From positions 62,001 through 126,000 of the forward strand of contig NZ_JBDNRK010000005.1 of assembly GCF_047718555.1 (NCBI RefSeq): 64,000 nt of DNA, written 5' to 3'. Of this stretch, positions 43,354 to 52,821 are shown piece after piece (within the stretch, counting starts at the first letter, position 1; each line of letters starts with the position of its first letter). The translations under genes and the position numbers were made by a program. The notes below the pieces were generated by a model. That model was not told the origin of the DNA, ran no database searches, and worked only from the letters and a program-made list of their open reading frames with translations. The stretch comes from Clostridium_I sp047718555. Its GTDB lineage: Bacteria; Bacillota; Clostridia; Clostridiales; Clostridiaceae.

Positions 43354-44043
43354 CTAATTAGTTTTTATTTTTTTATACCTTCTATATATGTAAGAAGCTG
43401 TAAAAGCAACACCAAGCATTGCAGCAATAGGTATTAACATTTTAACTGAAAAAGGTCTATTTAAATGTTTTCCCATAAAGGAATAAGATAACATTTCTGG
43501 TATTATTCCAAGCATTGTTCCAAGAATAAAATCCGTATATCTCATTTTAGTAAGCCCTGCGGCATAACTAAGAGGGTCATAGGGAAAGACAAAAGATAAT
43601 CTCATGAGAAGCATTATTAAAAAACCATGTTTTTCGATTCTATTGTCAAGTTTAAAAATCTTTCCTCTAAGTATCTTATCCACAAAGGGTTTTCCAAGCA
43701 TATGAGCAAGGAAAAATGCCAGAGAAGCCGAAAAAAAACATCCTATCATACTTAATACAAAGGCATACATTGGTCCAAATATATTCCCTGCCAATATAGA
43801 TAATAATGAAGTTGGAATAACTAGCACTACTGGTTTAAGTGAATATATTATAATAAAGACAACTACCGCAAAATTTCCATAGCTTAATATATAATCTTTT
43901 AAGTATCTCATAGATATATGTTTTCTAAAATGTCCCATACCTGTATATGTAAGTATAGTTCTATTATAAAAAAACAAGTATAAAACAATAATCACAATAC
44001 AAATAATAAGAGCATATTTAAATTTGTAATTATAGCCCTTCAT
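43354..44043 (-). CDS. TVP38/TMEM64-family membrane protein
   Basis: A 229-residue DedA-superfamily membrane protein with about five helices. The family block is visible: PVVLVIPTSLLSILAGNIFGP, GCFFSASLAFFLAHMLGKPFV, and the re-entrant FLIMLLMRLSFVFPYDPLSYAAGLTKMRYTDF-type region. Related proteins have been linked to lipid scrambling or transport, which fits the surrounding phospholipid genes, though the activity here is unproven. The ATG follows TGGAGATGATAAAAAT. Confidence 0.88.
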   Translation of the reverse strand: MKGYNYKFKYALIICIVIIVLYLFFYNRTILTYTGMGHFRKHISMRYLKDYILSYGNFAVVVFIIIYSLKPVVLVIPTSLLSILAGNIFGPMYAFVLSMIGCFFSASLAFFLAHMLGKPFVDKILRGKIFKLDNRIEKHGFLIMLLMRLSFVFPYDPLSYAAGLTKMRYTDFILGTMLGIIPEMLSYSFMGKHLNRPFSVKMLIPIAAMLGVAFTASYIYRRYKKIKTN

Positions 44044-44287
44044 ATTTTTATCATCTCCAGTATATTATATAATAACATGGCAGTAAATTCATTTCTAGTA
44101 TTTGCAAAAACTAGAGTACTTATATATAAAATTATTAATAAACTATTAACTATTTCCTATAAATGAGTTATAATAGATAATTATATTATACATGCTTAAT
44201 AATATCAGATTGATATACTGCAATTATCTGGTTTTATTTACGAACTCATTATGCAATATTATATAAAACATAGGAGTGATTTTAAAA

Positions 44288-44824
44288 ATGGCTAAAAATT
44301 CTGTACCAAATTTTTTTACACTAAGTAATTTGGCTTGCGGGGTATTATCTCTTTTGATGACATTCGAGGCTTCATCACAAAATTTAGGCGCTTACAAATG
44401 GGCTTGTCTCTTTATTATATTCGCGGCACTTATAGATAGGTATGATGGTAGAGTAGCAAGATATTTAAACGTTTCTAGTGAACTTGGAAAGGAACTTGAT
44501 TCACTGGCTGATTTAGTTTCCTTTGGTGTTGCTCCTTCCATTTTGGTTTTTAATTTGTATGATTTTTCTAGATTTGGTTTAATTGGTTATGTTTTAGTTT
44601 TGCTGCTTCCAATTGCAGGTGCTTACAGACTGGCAAGATATAATACTACAACCTTTGATGGAAATTTTATGGGGATTCCAATAACTGCTGCTGGCATAAT
44701 TATTGCATTTTATTCTCTAATTCTAATTTTATCTAAAACAGCTCCTAATGCAACATTAACCATTGTCTTAATAATAATGCTATCATATCTTATGATAAGT
44801 AAGTTAAAAATTAAAAAAGTGTAA
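44288..44824 (+). CDS. pssA: CDP-diacylglycerol-serine O-phosphatidyltransferase
   Basis: A 178-residue membrane enzyme that makes phosphatidylserine. The CDP-alcohol phosphotransferase motif D-x2-DGxxAR-x8-GxxxDxxxD appears as DRYDGRVAR...GKELDSLADLVSF. The N-terminal VPNFFTLSNLACGVLSLLM and about six membrane helices fit PssA of the Gram-positive type. The start at 44288 gives MAKNSVPNFF; an upstream GTG at 44276 lies on the AGGAG site. The gene ends in a strong terminator. Confidence 0.88.
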   Translation: MAKNSVPNFFTLSNLACGVLSLLMTFEASSQNLGAYKWACLFIIFAALIDRYDGRVARYLNVSSELGKELDSLADLVSFGVAPSILVFNLYDFSRFGLIGYVLVLLLPIAGAYRLARYNTTTFDGNFMGIPITAAGIIIAFYSLILILSKTAPNATLTIVLIIMLSYLMISKLKIKKV

Positions 44825-44861
44825 AAAAGAGCTCCATAAACTAATTATGGAGCTCTTTTAA
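44823..44861. terminator. Terminator between pssA and a convergent small gene
   Basis: A 15-pair perfect stem (AAAAGAGCTCCATAA / TTATGGAGCTCTTTT) with a short loop directly after the pssA stop; it can work in both directions. Confidence 0.85.
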
Positions 44862-45187
44862 TTTGATGATTTTAGCTCTTCTTCAATTTCTGTACGAATA
44901 CTATCTATATTTGTAGATTTTTTTAGAAATTCACTTTTAAGCTTACAATATTGAATATAGTGTACATTAGTATCATCCATATCACTCAATATGCTGTCAA
45001 TGACATCACCGAGCTTATCCACTCTCTTAAGTGCATTTTTCACATCATTTTTAGTAGCCAGTGCTATTTGATTGAGTTCACCTACTCCGCCGATTAAAAG
45101 TCTATAAGAATTAACAAGCCTTCCAAGTAGATCCGCAAGATTGCTAACGTCGGAGTAATAATTTTCTATAACTTTTCTCTTTGACAA
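44858..45187 (-). CDS. Small helical protein of unknown function
   Basis: A 109-residue, probably soluble helical protein beginning MSKRKVIENYYSDVSNLADL. The TTG at 45185-45187 is proposed as start because AAAGGTGG is six bases upstream; the longer in-frame reading to 45331 would overlap the sdaAA coding region. It is 55 bases downstream of sdaAA on the same strand. I do not recognise a family. Confidence 0.55.
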   Translation of the reverse strand: MSKRKVIENYYSDVSNLADLLGRLVNSYRLLIGGVGELNQIALATKNDVKNALKRVDKLGDVIDSILSDMDDTNVHYIQYCKLKSEFLKKSTNIDSIRTEIEEELKSSN

Positions 45188-45242
45188 ATCAAATCCACCT
45201 TTAACATAAATATCACTAATATTATATGTGATAAATACTAAT

Positions 45243-46124
45243 TTAATGATTTTTGCTCTGAACAATTTTTTTAAGTTCAAGTCCTGTTTTCGTAGCTGCA
45301 AGTCCTCCCAGAGCTGTTTCTCTAAGCTCACAGGGCAATTGTTTTCCTATGGTGTACATAGCAGCTACACAATCATCAAAGGGTATTTTACTTTCCACGC
45401 CACTAAGTACTAAATCTGCTGTAGATAATGCACTTACTGTCCCTCCTATATTTCTCTTTGCACAAGGTACTTCTACAAGTCCTGCAATTGGATCACATAC
45501 AAGTCCCAAAATATTTTTTATAACTATAGCTGCTGCATCCAAGGCTTGCTTAGGACTGCCTCCTAACATCTCTACTATTGCTGCTGAAGCCATGGCTGCT
45601 GCAGATCCACATTCTGCCTGGCAGCCTCCTTCCGCTCCAGCTAAAGTAGCATTTTTAGCTATTATTATACCTACCCCTGAAGCCGTTAACAGTGCTCTTA
45701 TAAGATCATCTTCAGATTTACTATACTTTTCGCCAGTGCTTATTATAACCGACGGTAAAATTCCGCAGGATCCAGCTGTAGGTGCTGCCACAATTTTTCC
45801 CATAGCCGCATTTACCTCTGAAGAAGATAATGCTCTTGCCATGGCTTTAACTAAAAATTCTCCACATATTGTATTTTTACTCTTGGCATATTTATATACT
45901 TTTACTGCATCCTTACCAATGAGTCCACTGACAGAGGTAACCTCATGAGTTAATCCGTATTCAGCTGACTCTTTCATTACATTCAAAGCCCTTCCCATTC
46001 TATTAAATATAATATTTTCCGTTTCTCCGCTTTTCTCTATTTCCTGCAGCAGAGTATACTCATGTATGGATATATGGTCTCGGCTGCAAATATCTATAAG
46101 TTCACTGCCTGTATCTACAAACAT
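45243..46124 (-). CDS. sdaAA: L-serine dehydratase, alpha subunit
   Basis: A 293-residue subunit of the iron-sulfur L-serine dehydratase that converts L-serine to pyruvate and ammonia. Conserved blocks: AAPTAGSCGILPSV, GAEGGCQAECGSAAAMA and CDPIAGLVEVPCAKRN, supplying the cluster cysteines. It begins right after the beta subunit gene (stop and start adjacent), the usual clostridial two-subunit operon. No damage is seen. Confidence 0.95.
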   Translation of the reverse strand: MFVDTGSELIDICSRDHISIHEYTLLQEIEKSGETENIIFNRMGRALNVMKESAEYGLTHEVTSVSGLIGKDAVKVYKYAKSKNTICGEFLVKAMARALSSSEVNAAMGKIVAAPTAGSCGILPSVIISTGEKYSKSEDDLIRALLTASGVGIIIAKNATLAGAEGGCQAECGSAAAMASAAIVEMLGGSPKQALDAAAIVIKNILGLVCDPIAGLVEVPCAKRNIGGTVSALSTADLVLSGVESKIPFDDCVAAMYTIGKQLPCELRETALGGLAATKTGLELKKIVQSKNH

Positions 46125-46808
46125 CTATCTTCCCTCCGTAACTGGATTTACACATCTTATACTTTCAATATTTCCTACATCCTTTATTTTATTTAAAATA
46201 TTTTCAGATATAATTTCATCTGTTTCAAATATCATAGCTGCAGTAAGACCCTTACTTTTTCTATATACCTTTAAAAATGCAATATTTATGCCTGCTTCTG
46301 ATATAACTGTACTTACCTTTGATATCATTCCCGGCACATCCTTATGCTTTATTATAAGTGTTGGATAATTTCCATCAAAATCCACCCTTTGCCCATCTAT
46401 TTCACTTATATTTATATTTCCTCCACCTACTGAAGAGCCTAAAACTGCAACTTCGCTTCCATCCTTTTTTGTAATAACAAATTTAACTGTATTAGGATGC
46501 TCTATGCCAAGATCTGTTTCTATGAACTCATATTTTAATCCCTTCTCCTCTGCTATTTCAAAAGAATTTTTAAGTCTTTCATCCCAGGGATCCATCCCGA
46601 GAATACCTGCTACTAGTGCTTTATCCGTTCCGTGTCCTCTATAAGTTTTAGCAAAGGAGCCGTGAAGAAAAAATTTAACTTTTGAAATTTCTTTTTCTCC
46701 TGCAATTATACCTGCAATTCTTCCAAGTCTTGCAGCCCCTGCTGTATGTGAACTGGAAGGTCCTATCATTATTGGTCCTACTATATCAAAACAACTAAAC
46801 TCTTTCAT
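46125..46808 (-). CDS. sdaAB: L-serine dehydratase, beta subunit
   Basis: A 227-residue partner of SdaAA. It starts MKEFSCFDIVGPIMIGPSSSHTAGA, the conserved N-terminal block with SSSHTAG, and ends in an ACT domain (about 150-225, TLIIKHKDVPGMISKVSTVI). The ATG at 46806-46808 is taken as start because AGGTGATAGAG precedes it; a reading to 46850 would extend into repeat material. A mini R1 copy lies about 45 bases upstream of this start. Confidence 0.95.
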   Translation of the reverse strand: MKEFSCFDIVGPIMIGPSSSHTAGAARLGRIAGIIAGEKEISKVKFFLHGSFAKTYRGHGTDKALVAGILGMDPWDERLKNSFEIAEEKGLKYEFIETDLGIEHPNTVKFVITKKDGSEVAVLGSSVGGGNINISEIDGQRVDFDGNYPTLIIKHKDVPGMISKVSTVISEAGINIAFLKVYRKSKGLTAAMIFETDEIISENILNKIKDVGNIESIRCVNPVTEGR

Positions 46809-46852
46809 ATCTCTATCACCTATCTTTTTTTCAATAGTGCCATTAAGCAAAT

Positions 46853-46912
46853 GGAAATAAATAGTAAGTCAAAGATACCATCATACTAACTATTATTTAT
46901 CTGAATGTGCCT
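46853..46912. repeat. Mini copy of repeat R1
   Basis: About 60 bases consisting almost only of the two R1 termini (GGAAATAAATAGTAAGTCAA on the left and TTATTTATCTGAATGTGCC on the right) joined through ATACCATCATACTAAC. It is an internally deleted R1 in the sdaAB upstream region. Confidence 0.65.
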
Positions 46913-47081
46913 TATTATAATTGTATATAAACATAGTAAACCACCCTTAAACATAAAACAACCACTACTATTTGTAAAATTTATTATCTTTTTATCTTCC
47001 ACAAAAGGCAACTAAAATAAAAAATTTGTTTTGTATTAAATTTAACAAATATGCAAACATTATAGATTATAGATAGAATGA

Positions 47082-47238
47082 GGCATGTGAAAATAAATAG
47101 TAAGTCAAAGATGCGACGAATATTTTGAATTCAACAAGGAAGCAGGTTCCGAGGATAGTAGGCTATCTGAGGGTTCTGCTGACGCAGTAGGATTCAAAAT
47201 AGGCTAGCATACTGACTAGTTATTTATTTGAATATGCC
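47082..47238. repeat. MITE-like repeat R1, full copy 2
   Basis: A 157-bp copy of R1 beginning GGCATGTGAAAATAAATAGT and ending TTATTTATTTGAATATGCC. It differs from copy 1 at scattered positions. Flanks are TGA and TAA, one mismatch from a 3-bp duplication. It ends 21 bases before the DUF421 gene start, so it separates the gene from its native upstream region. Confidence 0.8.
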
Positions 47239-47259
47239 TAAGTATTAAGGGGAGATTTT

Positions 47260-47931
47260 ATGTTTATTCTTATGATAAGAACTATTATATTATATATTTT
47301 ACTGGTTATAGTAATGAGAGTTATGGGGAAGAGGCAAATAGGCGAATTGCAGCCTTTTGAACTAGGAATAACTATAATAATTTCTGATTTGGCTTCACTT
47401 CCTATGCAGGATACAAGAATACCTATTATTCATGGGGTAATACCCATAGTAACTCTTTTATTTATAGAAATAATTTTTTCCCTACTTCAACTAAAGATTC
47501 AAGCTGCTCGTTTAATAATATCCGGAAAGCCAAGTATACTTATCAATAATGGCAAAGTAGACATAGATGTAATGAGAAGTCAAAGATTGAATATGAATGA
47601 TTTATTAGAGGAAGTCCGTCTTAAAGGCTATTACAATTTACAAGATATAGAATTTGCTATATTGGAAACCAGCGGTCAATTATCCATAATTCCAAAGACT
47701 GAACTTTCTAACGCCACAAAGCAGGATTTAAATGTGAAATGTAAACAGGATGCTATTCCTGTAACTCTAATATTGGATGGTGTAGTTAATTATAAAAACT
47801 TAGATATTATAAACCGAGATGAGAAATGGCTTATGACAACCTTAAGAAGTAAAAATATAAATTCATCTAAAGATGTATTTATTGCCCTCGTTGATTCAAA
47901 GGGTAAATTTTACACACAACTTTATCAATGA
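47260..47931 (+). CDS. DUF421 / YetF-type membrane protein
   Basis: A 223-residue protein with three N-terminal membrane helices (about 3-22, 35-50 and 60-77; MRVMGKRQIGELQPFELGI is the hallmark) and a cytoplasmic DUF421 domain (GKPSILINNGKVDIDVMRSQRLNMNDLLEEVR; LQDIEFAILETSGQLSII). The function is unknown; the family occurs in spore-formers. AGGGGAG precedes the ATG by seven bases. Full R1 copy 2 ends 21 bases upstream. A DUF4363 gene follows, a recurrent pairing. Confidence 0.87.
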   Translation: MFILMIRTIILYILLVIVMRVMGKRQIGELQPFELGITIIISDLASLPMQDTRIPIIHGVIPIVTLLFIEIIFSLLQLKIQAARLIISGKPSILINNGKVDIDVMRSQRLNMNDLLEEVRLKGYYNLQDIEFAILETSGQLSIIPKTELSNATKQDLNVKCKQDAIPVTLILDGVVNYKNLDIINRDEKWLMTTLRSKNINSSKDVFIALVDSKGKFYTQLYQ

Positions 47932-48101
47932 AGCTCACTTAACGGAAGTTTATACATTCAACAAGCTTAGATACATTATCAATAAGTTCACTAGTATCGC
48001 TATTGTCGTAAACTCAAAAGTTGAGTGCTGCAATGTCTATTTACCAAATAATTTACTGTAATATATAAATATATGAAATTTAAATTTTAGGAGGAAATAT
48101 A

Positions 48102-48482
48102 ATGAAAAATGTCGTTATAGCCTTCATCTTATTTGCAGCTATGATATTTACTTGCTTTCTTTCAGTAAAATATTTAAACAAAATATCTTATATCATGTAT
48201 TCTTCTAATAATTCTATAAAAAATTATGTTAATGATGACAATTGGAAAGCTGCCAACGATCTATCAGCTAAAATATCTAATGATTGGCATATTTATTCCA
48301 ATAACTGTTCTCTATTTATAAATCATACTCTAATTGACGATATAAGCATAGAAGAACACAAACTTCAGGAATACATAAAATGTCAAAATAAAGATGAAGC
48401 TCTTGCATCTGCTCAAAGTATAGAATTTCTCATAGAAAGAATCAGAAAATTAGAGAAAATTAACATTCAAAACGTATTTTAG
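48102..48482 (+). CDS. DUF4363-family protein
   Basis: A 126-residue protein with an N-terminal membrane helix (4-24) and a helical extracytoplasmic domain (NSIKNYVNDDNWKAAND, SNDWHIYSNNCSLFINH, FLIERIRKLEKINIQNVF). The layout matches DUF4363, usually found next to DUF421 genes as here. AGGAGGAAATATA precedes the ATG. The last coding bases are nearly repeated just downstream (48452-48480 versus 48482-48511). Confidence 0.75.
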   Translation: MKNVVIAFILFAAMIFTCFLSVKYLNKISYIMYSSNNSIKNYVNDDNWKAANDLSAKISNDWHIYSNNCSLFINHTLIDDISIEEHKLQEYIKCQNKDEALASAQSIEFLIERIRKLEKINIQNVF

Positions 48483-48632
48483 AGAAAATTAACATTTAAA
48501 AACACATTTTAATGAAAATTATTGTGCCTAAACTATGGAAAATAATCTTTATTTGAATTATAATATATGTAGGGATATGTCCCACTGGGACAAAAATAGT
48601 CCCCACTCAAGTTTGAAAGGTGGAATTTTAAA

Positions 48633-49556
48633 ATGGCATTAGTTACTACTAAAGAATTGTTTAAAAAGGCTTATGAAGGTCATTACGCAATAGGTGCTTT
48701 TAACATCAATAATATGGAAATAATTCAAGGAGTTGTTAACGGAGCAAAAGCTAAAAAATCACCAGTTATACTTCAGGTATCATCAGGTGCTTTAAAGTAC
48801 GCTGGTCCTAAATATTTAAAGGCAATGGTTGATGCTGCTATAGCTGATACTGGAATAGATCTTGCTCTTCACCTAGATCATGGTCCAGATTTCGAAACAG
48901 TTAAACTTGCTATAGAAACCGGTTTTACTTCTGTTATGTTTGACGGTTCACATTTTGAATATGAAGAAAATGTAGCAAAAACTAAAGAAGTTGTTGATTA
49001 TGCTCATGCTCATGGCGTTGTAGTTGAAGCTGAACTTGGAGTACTTGCAGGCGTTGAAGATGACGTTAAAAGCGACGTTCATGTATACACTGATCCAGAG
49101 CAGGCAGTAGACTTTGTAACTAGAACTGGAGTTGATTCATTAGCAATAGCTATTGGAACAAGTCACGGTGCTTTCAAATTTACTGGAGAAGCTAAATTAA
49201 GATTTGATATATTAGAAGAAATCCAACAAAAATTACCAGGTTTCCCAATAGTTCTTCACGGTGCTTCAGCAGTTGATCCTGTAGCTGTTGAAACTTGTAA
49301 CAAATATGGTGGAGATATTGCTGGTGCAAAGGGAATACCTACTGATATGTTAAGAAAAGCTTCATCTTTAGCTGTATGTAAAATAAACATGGATACAGAT
49401 TTAAGACTTGCTTTTACAGCTGGTATCAGAAAAGTATTTGGAGATACTCCAAAAGAATTTGATCCAAGAAAATACTGTGGAGCTGGAAGAGCTGCAATCC
49501 AAGCTACTGTAGAAGATAAAATAGAAAATGTTTTAGGTTCAGCAAACACTCTATAA
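48633..49556 (+). CDS. fba: Fructose-1,6-bisphosphate aldolase, class II
   Basis: A 307-residue zinc-dependent aldolase of glycolysis and gluconeogenesis. Family blocks include AFNINNMEIIQG, LHLDHGPDFE (metal His and catalytic Asp), VMFDGSHFEYEENV, AIAIGTSHGAFKF, VLHGASAV and KINMDTDLRLAFT. AAAGGTGG precedes the ATG. Its codon use is more regular than that of its neighbours, as expected of a highly expressed gene. It is a single-gene unit. Confidence 0.96.
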   Translation: MALVTTKELFKKAYEGHYAIGAFNINNMEIIQGVVNGAKAKKSPVILQVSSGALKYAGPKYLKAMVDAAIADTGIDLALHLDHGPDFETVKLAIETGFTSVMFDGSHFEYEENVAKTKEVVDYAHAHGVVVEAELGVLAGVEDDVKSDVHVYTDPEQAVDFVTRTGVDSLAIAIGTSHGAFKFTGEAKLRFDILEEIQQKLPGFPIVLHGASAVDPVAVETCNKYGGDIAGAKGIPTDMLRKASSLAVCKINMDTDLRLAFTAGIRKVFGDTPKEFDPRKYCGAGRAAIQATVEDKIENVLGSANTL

Positions 49557-49560
49557 TTTT

Positions 49561-49589
49561 AAAAAGGAAGGTGGCCCCTTCCTTTTTTT
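49561..49589 (+). terminator. Terminator after fba
   Basis: Arms AAAAAGGAAGG and CCTTCCTTTTTT with a five-base loop, starting five bases after the stop codon. Confidence 0.88.
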
Positions 49590-49722
49590 ATTTTATACAT
49601 TACATATTGTTTCTATGATTATTTTTGTATATAAATTGCAATTAAAATTTAACATTTATTTTCTATTGTTTATAATCAACTTATTCCTATACTCTCTTCA
49701 AATATATATACTGTTTTTAACA

Positions 49723-50862
49723 TTAGCAATACTCTCTTACAGCATCTTCTATTCTATGAAAAGCTTCCTTTAATAACTGACGGGAACATCCAAAGTTAAG
49801 TCTTACAAAACCATCTTGGCCAAAATCCTTACCATTTGAAAATACCACCTTAGCTTTTTCATAGAAAAATTGAAAGGGATTTTCTATTCCAAGAGGTCTA
49901 AAATCAATCCAGGTCAGGTAGGTACCCTCTACATGAGTATAAATTACATCTGGGAATCTACTAGAAAGCTCTTTTTCAATATAGTCACGATTATTACGTA
50001 AATAATTTATGAGCTCTTTTTTCCACATTTCTGAATCCCCATAGGCAGCCCGGCAAACTTCATAGTTTAGTACACCTGGATGAGGCATGGCATAACCAGC
50101 TGCCTCAAAACGTTTTTTAAGTTCTCTATTTGGAATAATTGCAAAAGCAATAGGAACTCCAGGAATATTATAAGTCTTTCCAGGACTCATAAGAGTAATA
50201 GACCTCTGCAGAGCAATATCACCTGTGGTTACAATAGGTACATGAGGTCTATCAAAAATCAATTCACAATGGATTTCATCTGATACAAGAATTAAATCGT
50301 GTCTATTACAAAATTCTGCTGCCTTTAAAAGTTCTTCTTTTGTATATACTCTTCCTACAGGATTATGTGGATTACAAAGTAAAAATACCTTTGTTTCAGG
50401 AGTAATTCTTCTCTCTAAATCCTCAAAATCCATTTCATAGCCTTTACTACCTAACTTTAATGGAGAATCAATTCTGTTCCTACCAGCTTTTACTGGTGCA
50501 GAAAGCAGCATAGAATAATTAGGAGTAGTCGTAATTACATCTCCTTGACCCATTGCACTTGCCACCCTAAGTCCAGGTACTACGCCAGGAAGCCAGGTAA
50601 TCCATGATTTTTTTAATTGAAAACCATATTCCTTATAAAACCACTTAAAAATAGCATCATAAACTTCCTCACCAGGGTTTGTATATCCGAAAACACCATG
50701 AGTCGTTCTTTTCTCTATAGATTTGATAACAGCAGGTGGAGATTTAAAATCCATATCCGCTATAAAAAGTGGAATATAACCTTCAGGGACTGTATCCCAT
50801 TTGATACTATTGGTACCCTTCCTATTTATAATAGAATCAAAATCAAATTTCACATTATTCAC
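49723..50862 (-). CDS. MalY/PatB-family PLP-dependent C-S lyase / aminotransferase
   Basis: A 379-residue fold-type I PLP enzyme. Signature parts: IPLFIADMDFKSPPAV at the N-terminus, FLLCNPHNPVGRVYTKEEL, ILVSDEIHCELIF, and the PLP-lysine in MSPGKTYNIPG. The family includes cystathionine beta-lyases (PatB) and MalY; beta-lyase activity on cystathionine or cysteine is plausible. The ATG follows a GAGGGGTGAATAA leader. It is single and convergent with fba. Confidence 0.9.
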   Translation of the reverse strand: MNNVKFDFDSIINRKGTNSIKWDTVPEGYIPLFIADMDFKSPPAVIKSIEKRTTHGVFGYTNPGEEVYDAIFKWFYKEYGFQLKKSWITWLPGVVPGLRVASAMGQGDVITTTPNYSMLLSAPVKAGRNRIDSPLKLGSKGYEMDFEDLERRITPETKVFLLCNPHNPVGRVYTKEELLKAAEFCNRHDLILVSDEIHCELIFDRPHVPIVTTGDIALQRSITLMSPGKTYNIPGVPIAFAIIPNRELKKRFEAAGYAMPHPGVLNYEVCRAAYGDSEMWKKELINYLRNNRDYIEKELSSRFPDVIYTHVEGTYLTWIDFRPLGIENPFQFFYEKAKVVFSNGKDFGQDGFVRLNFGCSRQLLKEAFHRIEDAVREYC

Positions 50863-50938
50863 CCCTCATTTTTATAATTCTTTATATCCATAACATAAAT
50901 TCTATTGATGATCCATCTAATTAATAATATTGAACAAT

Positions 50939-51976
50939 TTATTTCTCTATATAATTTTTAATATGCTTAATAACTATATTTATGGTTCCATCACCATTTC
51001 TCACAATTTCAAACCTTGAACTATCGTCATAGGTCTCTTCATTTATGTAGACATCGATATCCTTATCTATTTTAAGACGTACTCTCTTTAGCTTATTCTC
51101 TACCCACTGCTTATCAACCTCTACATGATCACCTACACCTTGTTCTTTAACATATTGCACAAAATTTTCTGCTACATCTTTACTTTCACCAAAAACATCC
51201 TGTGAAAATTCATTGATATCAATTTTATCCTCCTGTTTAAGTTTTTTCTTAAGAGAAGATCTTACAACCTCTGCCGCTTCCGCATTATCCTTTAAATTAT
51301 TTCTTGTCCACTTTTCAGCTGTCTTTATAAAATTCCTAGTAATATCTCTTTCATTCTCAACTACAGTACAGCCTAAAAAATTACTTATAAAATAATTTGA
51401 TCCATAATCTTCTCCCTCTTTACTTTTACTCTGCTTATCTATAACCATTAAATCGAAACTGTTTTCATCTAAAATTGGCTTTATAAAGGCGCATTTTTGA
51501 AGTCTCTGTCCTCCAGAAGGGAGTCCTATAAATTGGGGTATTATGTTTATCCCTATTTTATTCTCCAAAAATTCTATATTATGAGTGTAATTTTTAACAT
51601 AATCCATTTTTAAAAGTGCCAGCATGGGCCCAAATTCTGTAGATATAGATACTACTATGAGATCACAGGATGGTATATTTCCATTTGACTTCATCAATAT
51701 AAAAAGCTGCTTTGCTATTTCTTTAGATACAGTTATGAAATCCCCCTGACCACTTAGATATTCCTGTGAAAGTTCTTTAACAATGTTTCTTTCACTATTA
51801 AACACTGCATATTTCAATTCTTCATCTTTTAAAGATTTTTGTATATGTTTTAATATATATTCATAGGTTTCATCAGAAAGCTCCAGTGTATATTCATTAT
51901 AAACAGGCTCATCACCATTATTGTCTAACACATGAATGATAGCCTCATTTAAATTAACCTCATTAATGTATTCCAA
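50939..51976 (-). CDS. Nucleoid-associated protein, NdpA/YejK-like
   Basis: A 345-residue soluble protein resembling the nucleoid-associated NA37/YejK family: an early VNLNEAIIHVLDNNGDEP segment, ISTEFGPMLALLKMDY in the core, and a charged Lys/Glu-rich second half. Proteins of this family bind the nucleoid, but the exact role is unknown. The ATG follows TTGGAGGGAATATTT. It is 25 bases downstream of the DUF6106-like gene on the same strand, so the two are probably co-transcribed. Confidence 0.75.
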   Translation of the reverse strand: MEYINEVNLNEAIIHVLDNNGDEPVYNEYTLELSDETYEYILKHIQKSLKDEELKYAVFNSERNIVKELSQEYLSGQGDFITVSKEIAKQLFILMKSNGNIPSCDLIVVSISTEFGPMLALLKMDYVKNYTHNIEFLENKIGINIIPQFIGLPSGGQRLQKCAFIKPILDENSFDLMVIDKQSKSKEGEDYGSNYFISNFLGCTVVENERDITRNFIKTAEKWTRNNLKDNAEAAEVVRSSLKKKLKQEDKIDINEFSQDVFGESKDVAENFVQYVKEQGVGDHVEVDKQWVENKLKRVRLKIDKDIDVYINEETYDDSSRFEIVRNGDGTINIVIKHIKNYIEK

Positions 51977-52001
51977 AATATTCCCTCCAAATTCTTTATG
52001 A

Positions 52002-52505
52002 TTACCTTGAGGATGTCTTTACTTTTCTAGGATTCATTGAAAAGCAGAGTTCTATAAATTTTTTATCCGGTCCAAAGTTTATTCTCAATTTTTCCTGATT
52101 ACAAATTACTAATATACTGTAAATATCACTATTGTTACAATTATTATAACAATTCAGTTCTTTGTCATACTTAAAGTCGCTAGACTTTATAAAATCACTT
52201 TCTGCCTTTGCCATCACTTCAATATCTTTTATTTGAAAATTAGCTGCTGTTTTTCTTTTGTTTCTATCTATTATCTTATCAATGTCTATTTCTCCATTAG
52301 TAAAGCTGTATTCATATTCCACATATAACATCCTTCTGGCAACAAAAATAATAACTGTTATTACAGCAAATATAATAAAACCTATAATCTTCATTATAGC
52401 AAAACAAGCTATGGCTACAAAACCAGTAACATACATTAAAAACTTAACATAATTATATAATCTACTGTCTTTTCTGGCCACAAATTGTTCATAAAAATCA
52501 TCCAT
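52002..52505 (-). CDS. Small membrane protein, DUF6106-like
   Basis: A 167-residue protein with two adjacent membrane helices (about 24-62) and a cytoplasmic C-terminal domain of about 100 residues (KTAANFQIKDIEVMAKAESD...). It resembles clostridial DUF6106 proteins, an assignment made from memory of the family pattern. The function is unknown. It is the first gene of a two-gene unit with the nucleoid-associated protein. Confidence 0.6.
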   Translation of the reverse strand: MDDFYEQFVARKDSRLYNYVKFLMYVTGFVAIACFAIMKIIGFIIFAVITVIIFVARRMLYVEYEYSFTNGEIDIDKIIDRNKRKTAANFQIKDIEVMAKAESDFIKSSDFKYDKELNCYNNCNNSDIYSILVICNQEKLRINFGPDKKFIELCFSMNPRKVKTSSR

Positions 52506-52589
52506 TATTTATCTCCCTTGTCTAACATTTAAATATACTTAATTATATCACACTAACCTTTTAATCTAAACTTATAAGCTTCTACTAAA

Positions 52590-52722
52590 TTATCCAGTAT
52601 TATAGTCTATTTATACTACCTCAGTACAAACTCCTGATAGCACAACTACCATCATAATTCATTGCCTTGCATGATTGAAAATATGCACCGCATTTCTAAC
52701 TTATTATTTATTTTAAGATGCC
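52590..52722 (-). repeat. Diverged copy of repeat R1
   Basis: Read on the minus strand it begins GGCATCTTAAAATAAATAAT and continues with AATGCGGTGCATATTTTCAATCAT-type sequence, matching R1 left-end words in order (GGCAT, AAAATAAATA, ATGCG, ATATTTT, AATCAT, CAAGG). The right end has decayed. It lies in the gap between divergent genes. Confidence 0.5.
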
Positions 52723-52821
52723 CTATTTAACTGCACTATGTTATAATATCAATGAATATATTTGGGTCATGTAAAAATATAAATTTAAACTGTCCTTATG
52801 ACGAATTAAGAGGTGAACATT

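Noticed and set aside
47873..48061. 62-residue ORF overlapping the end of the DUF421 gene
   Set aside because: Out-of-frame extension with no ribosome binding site; overlaps a solid gene.
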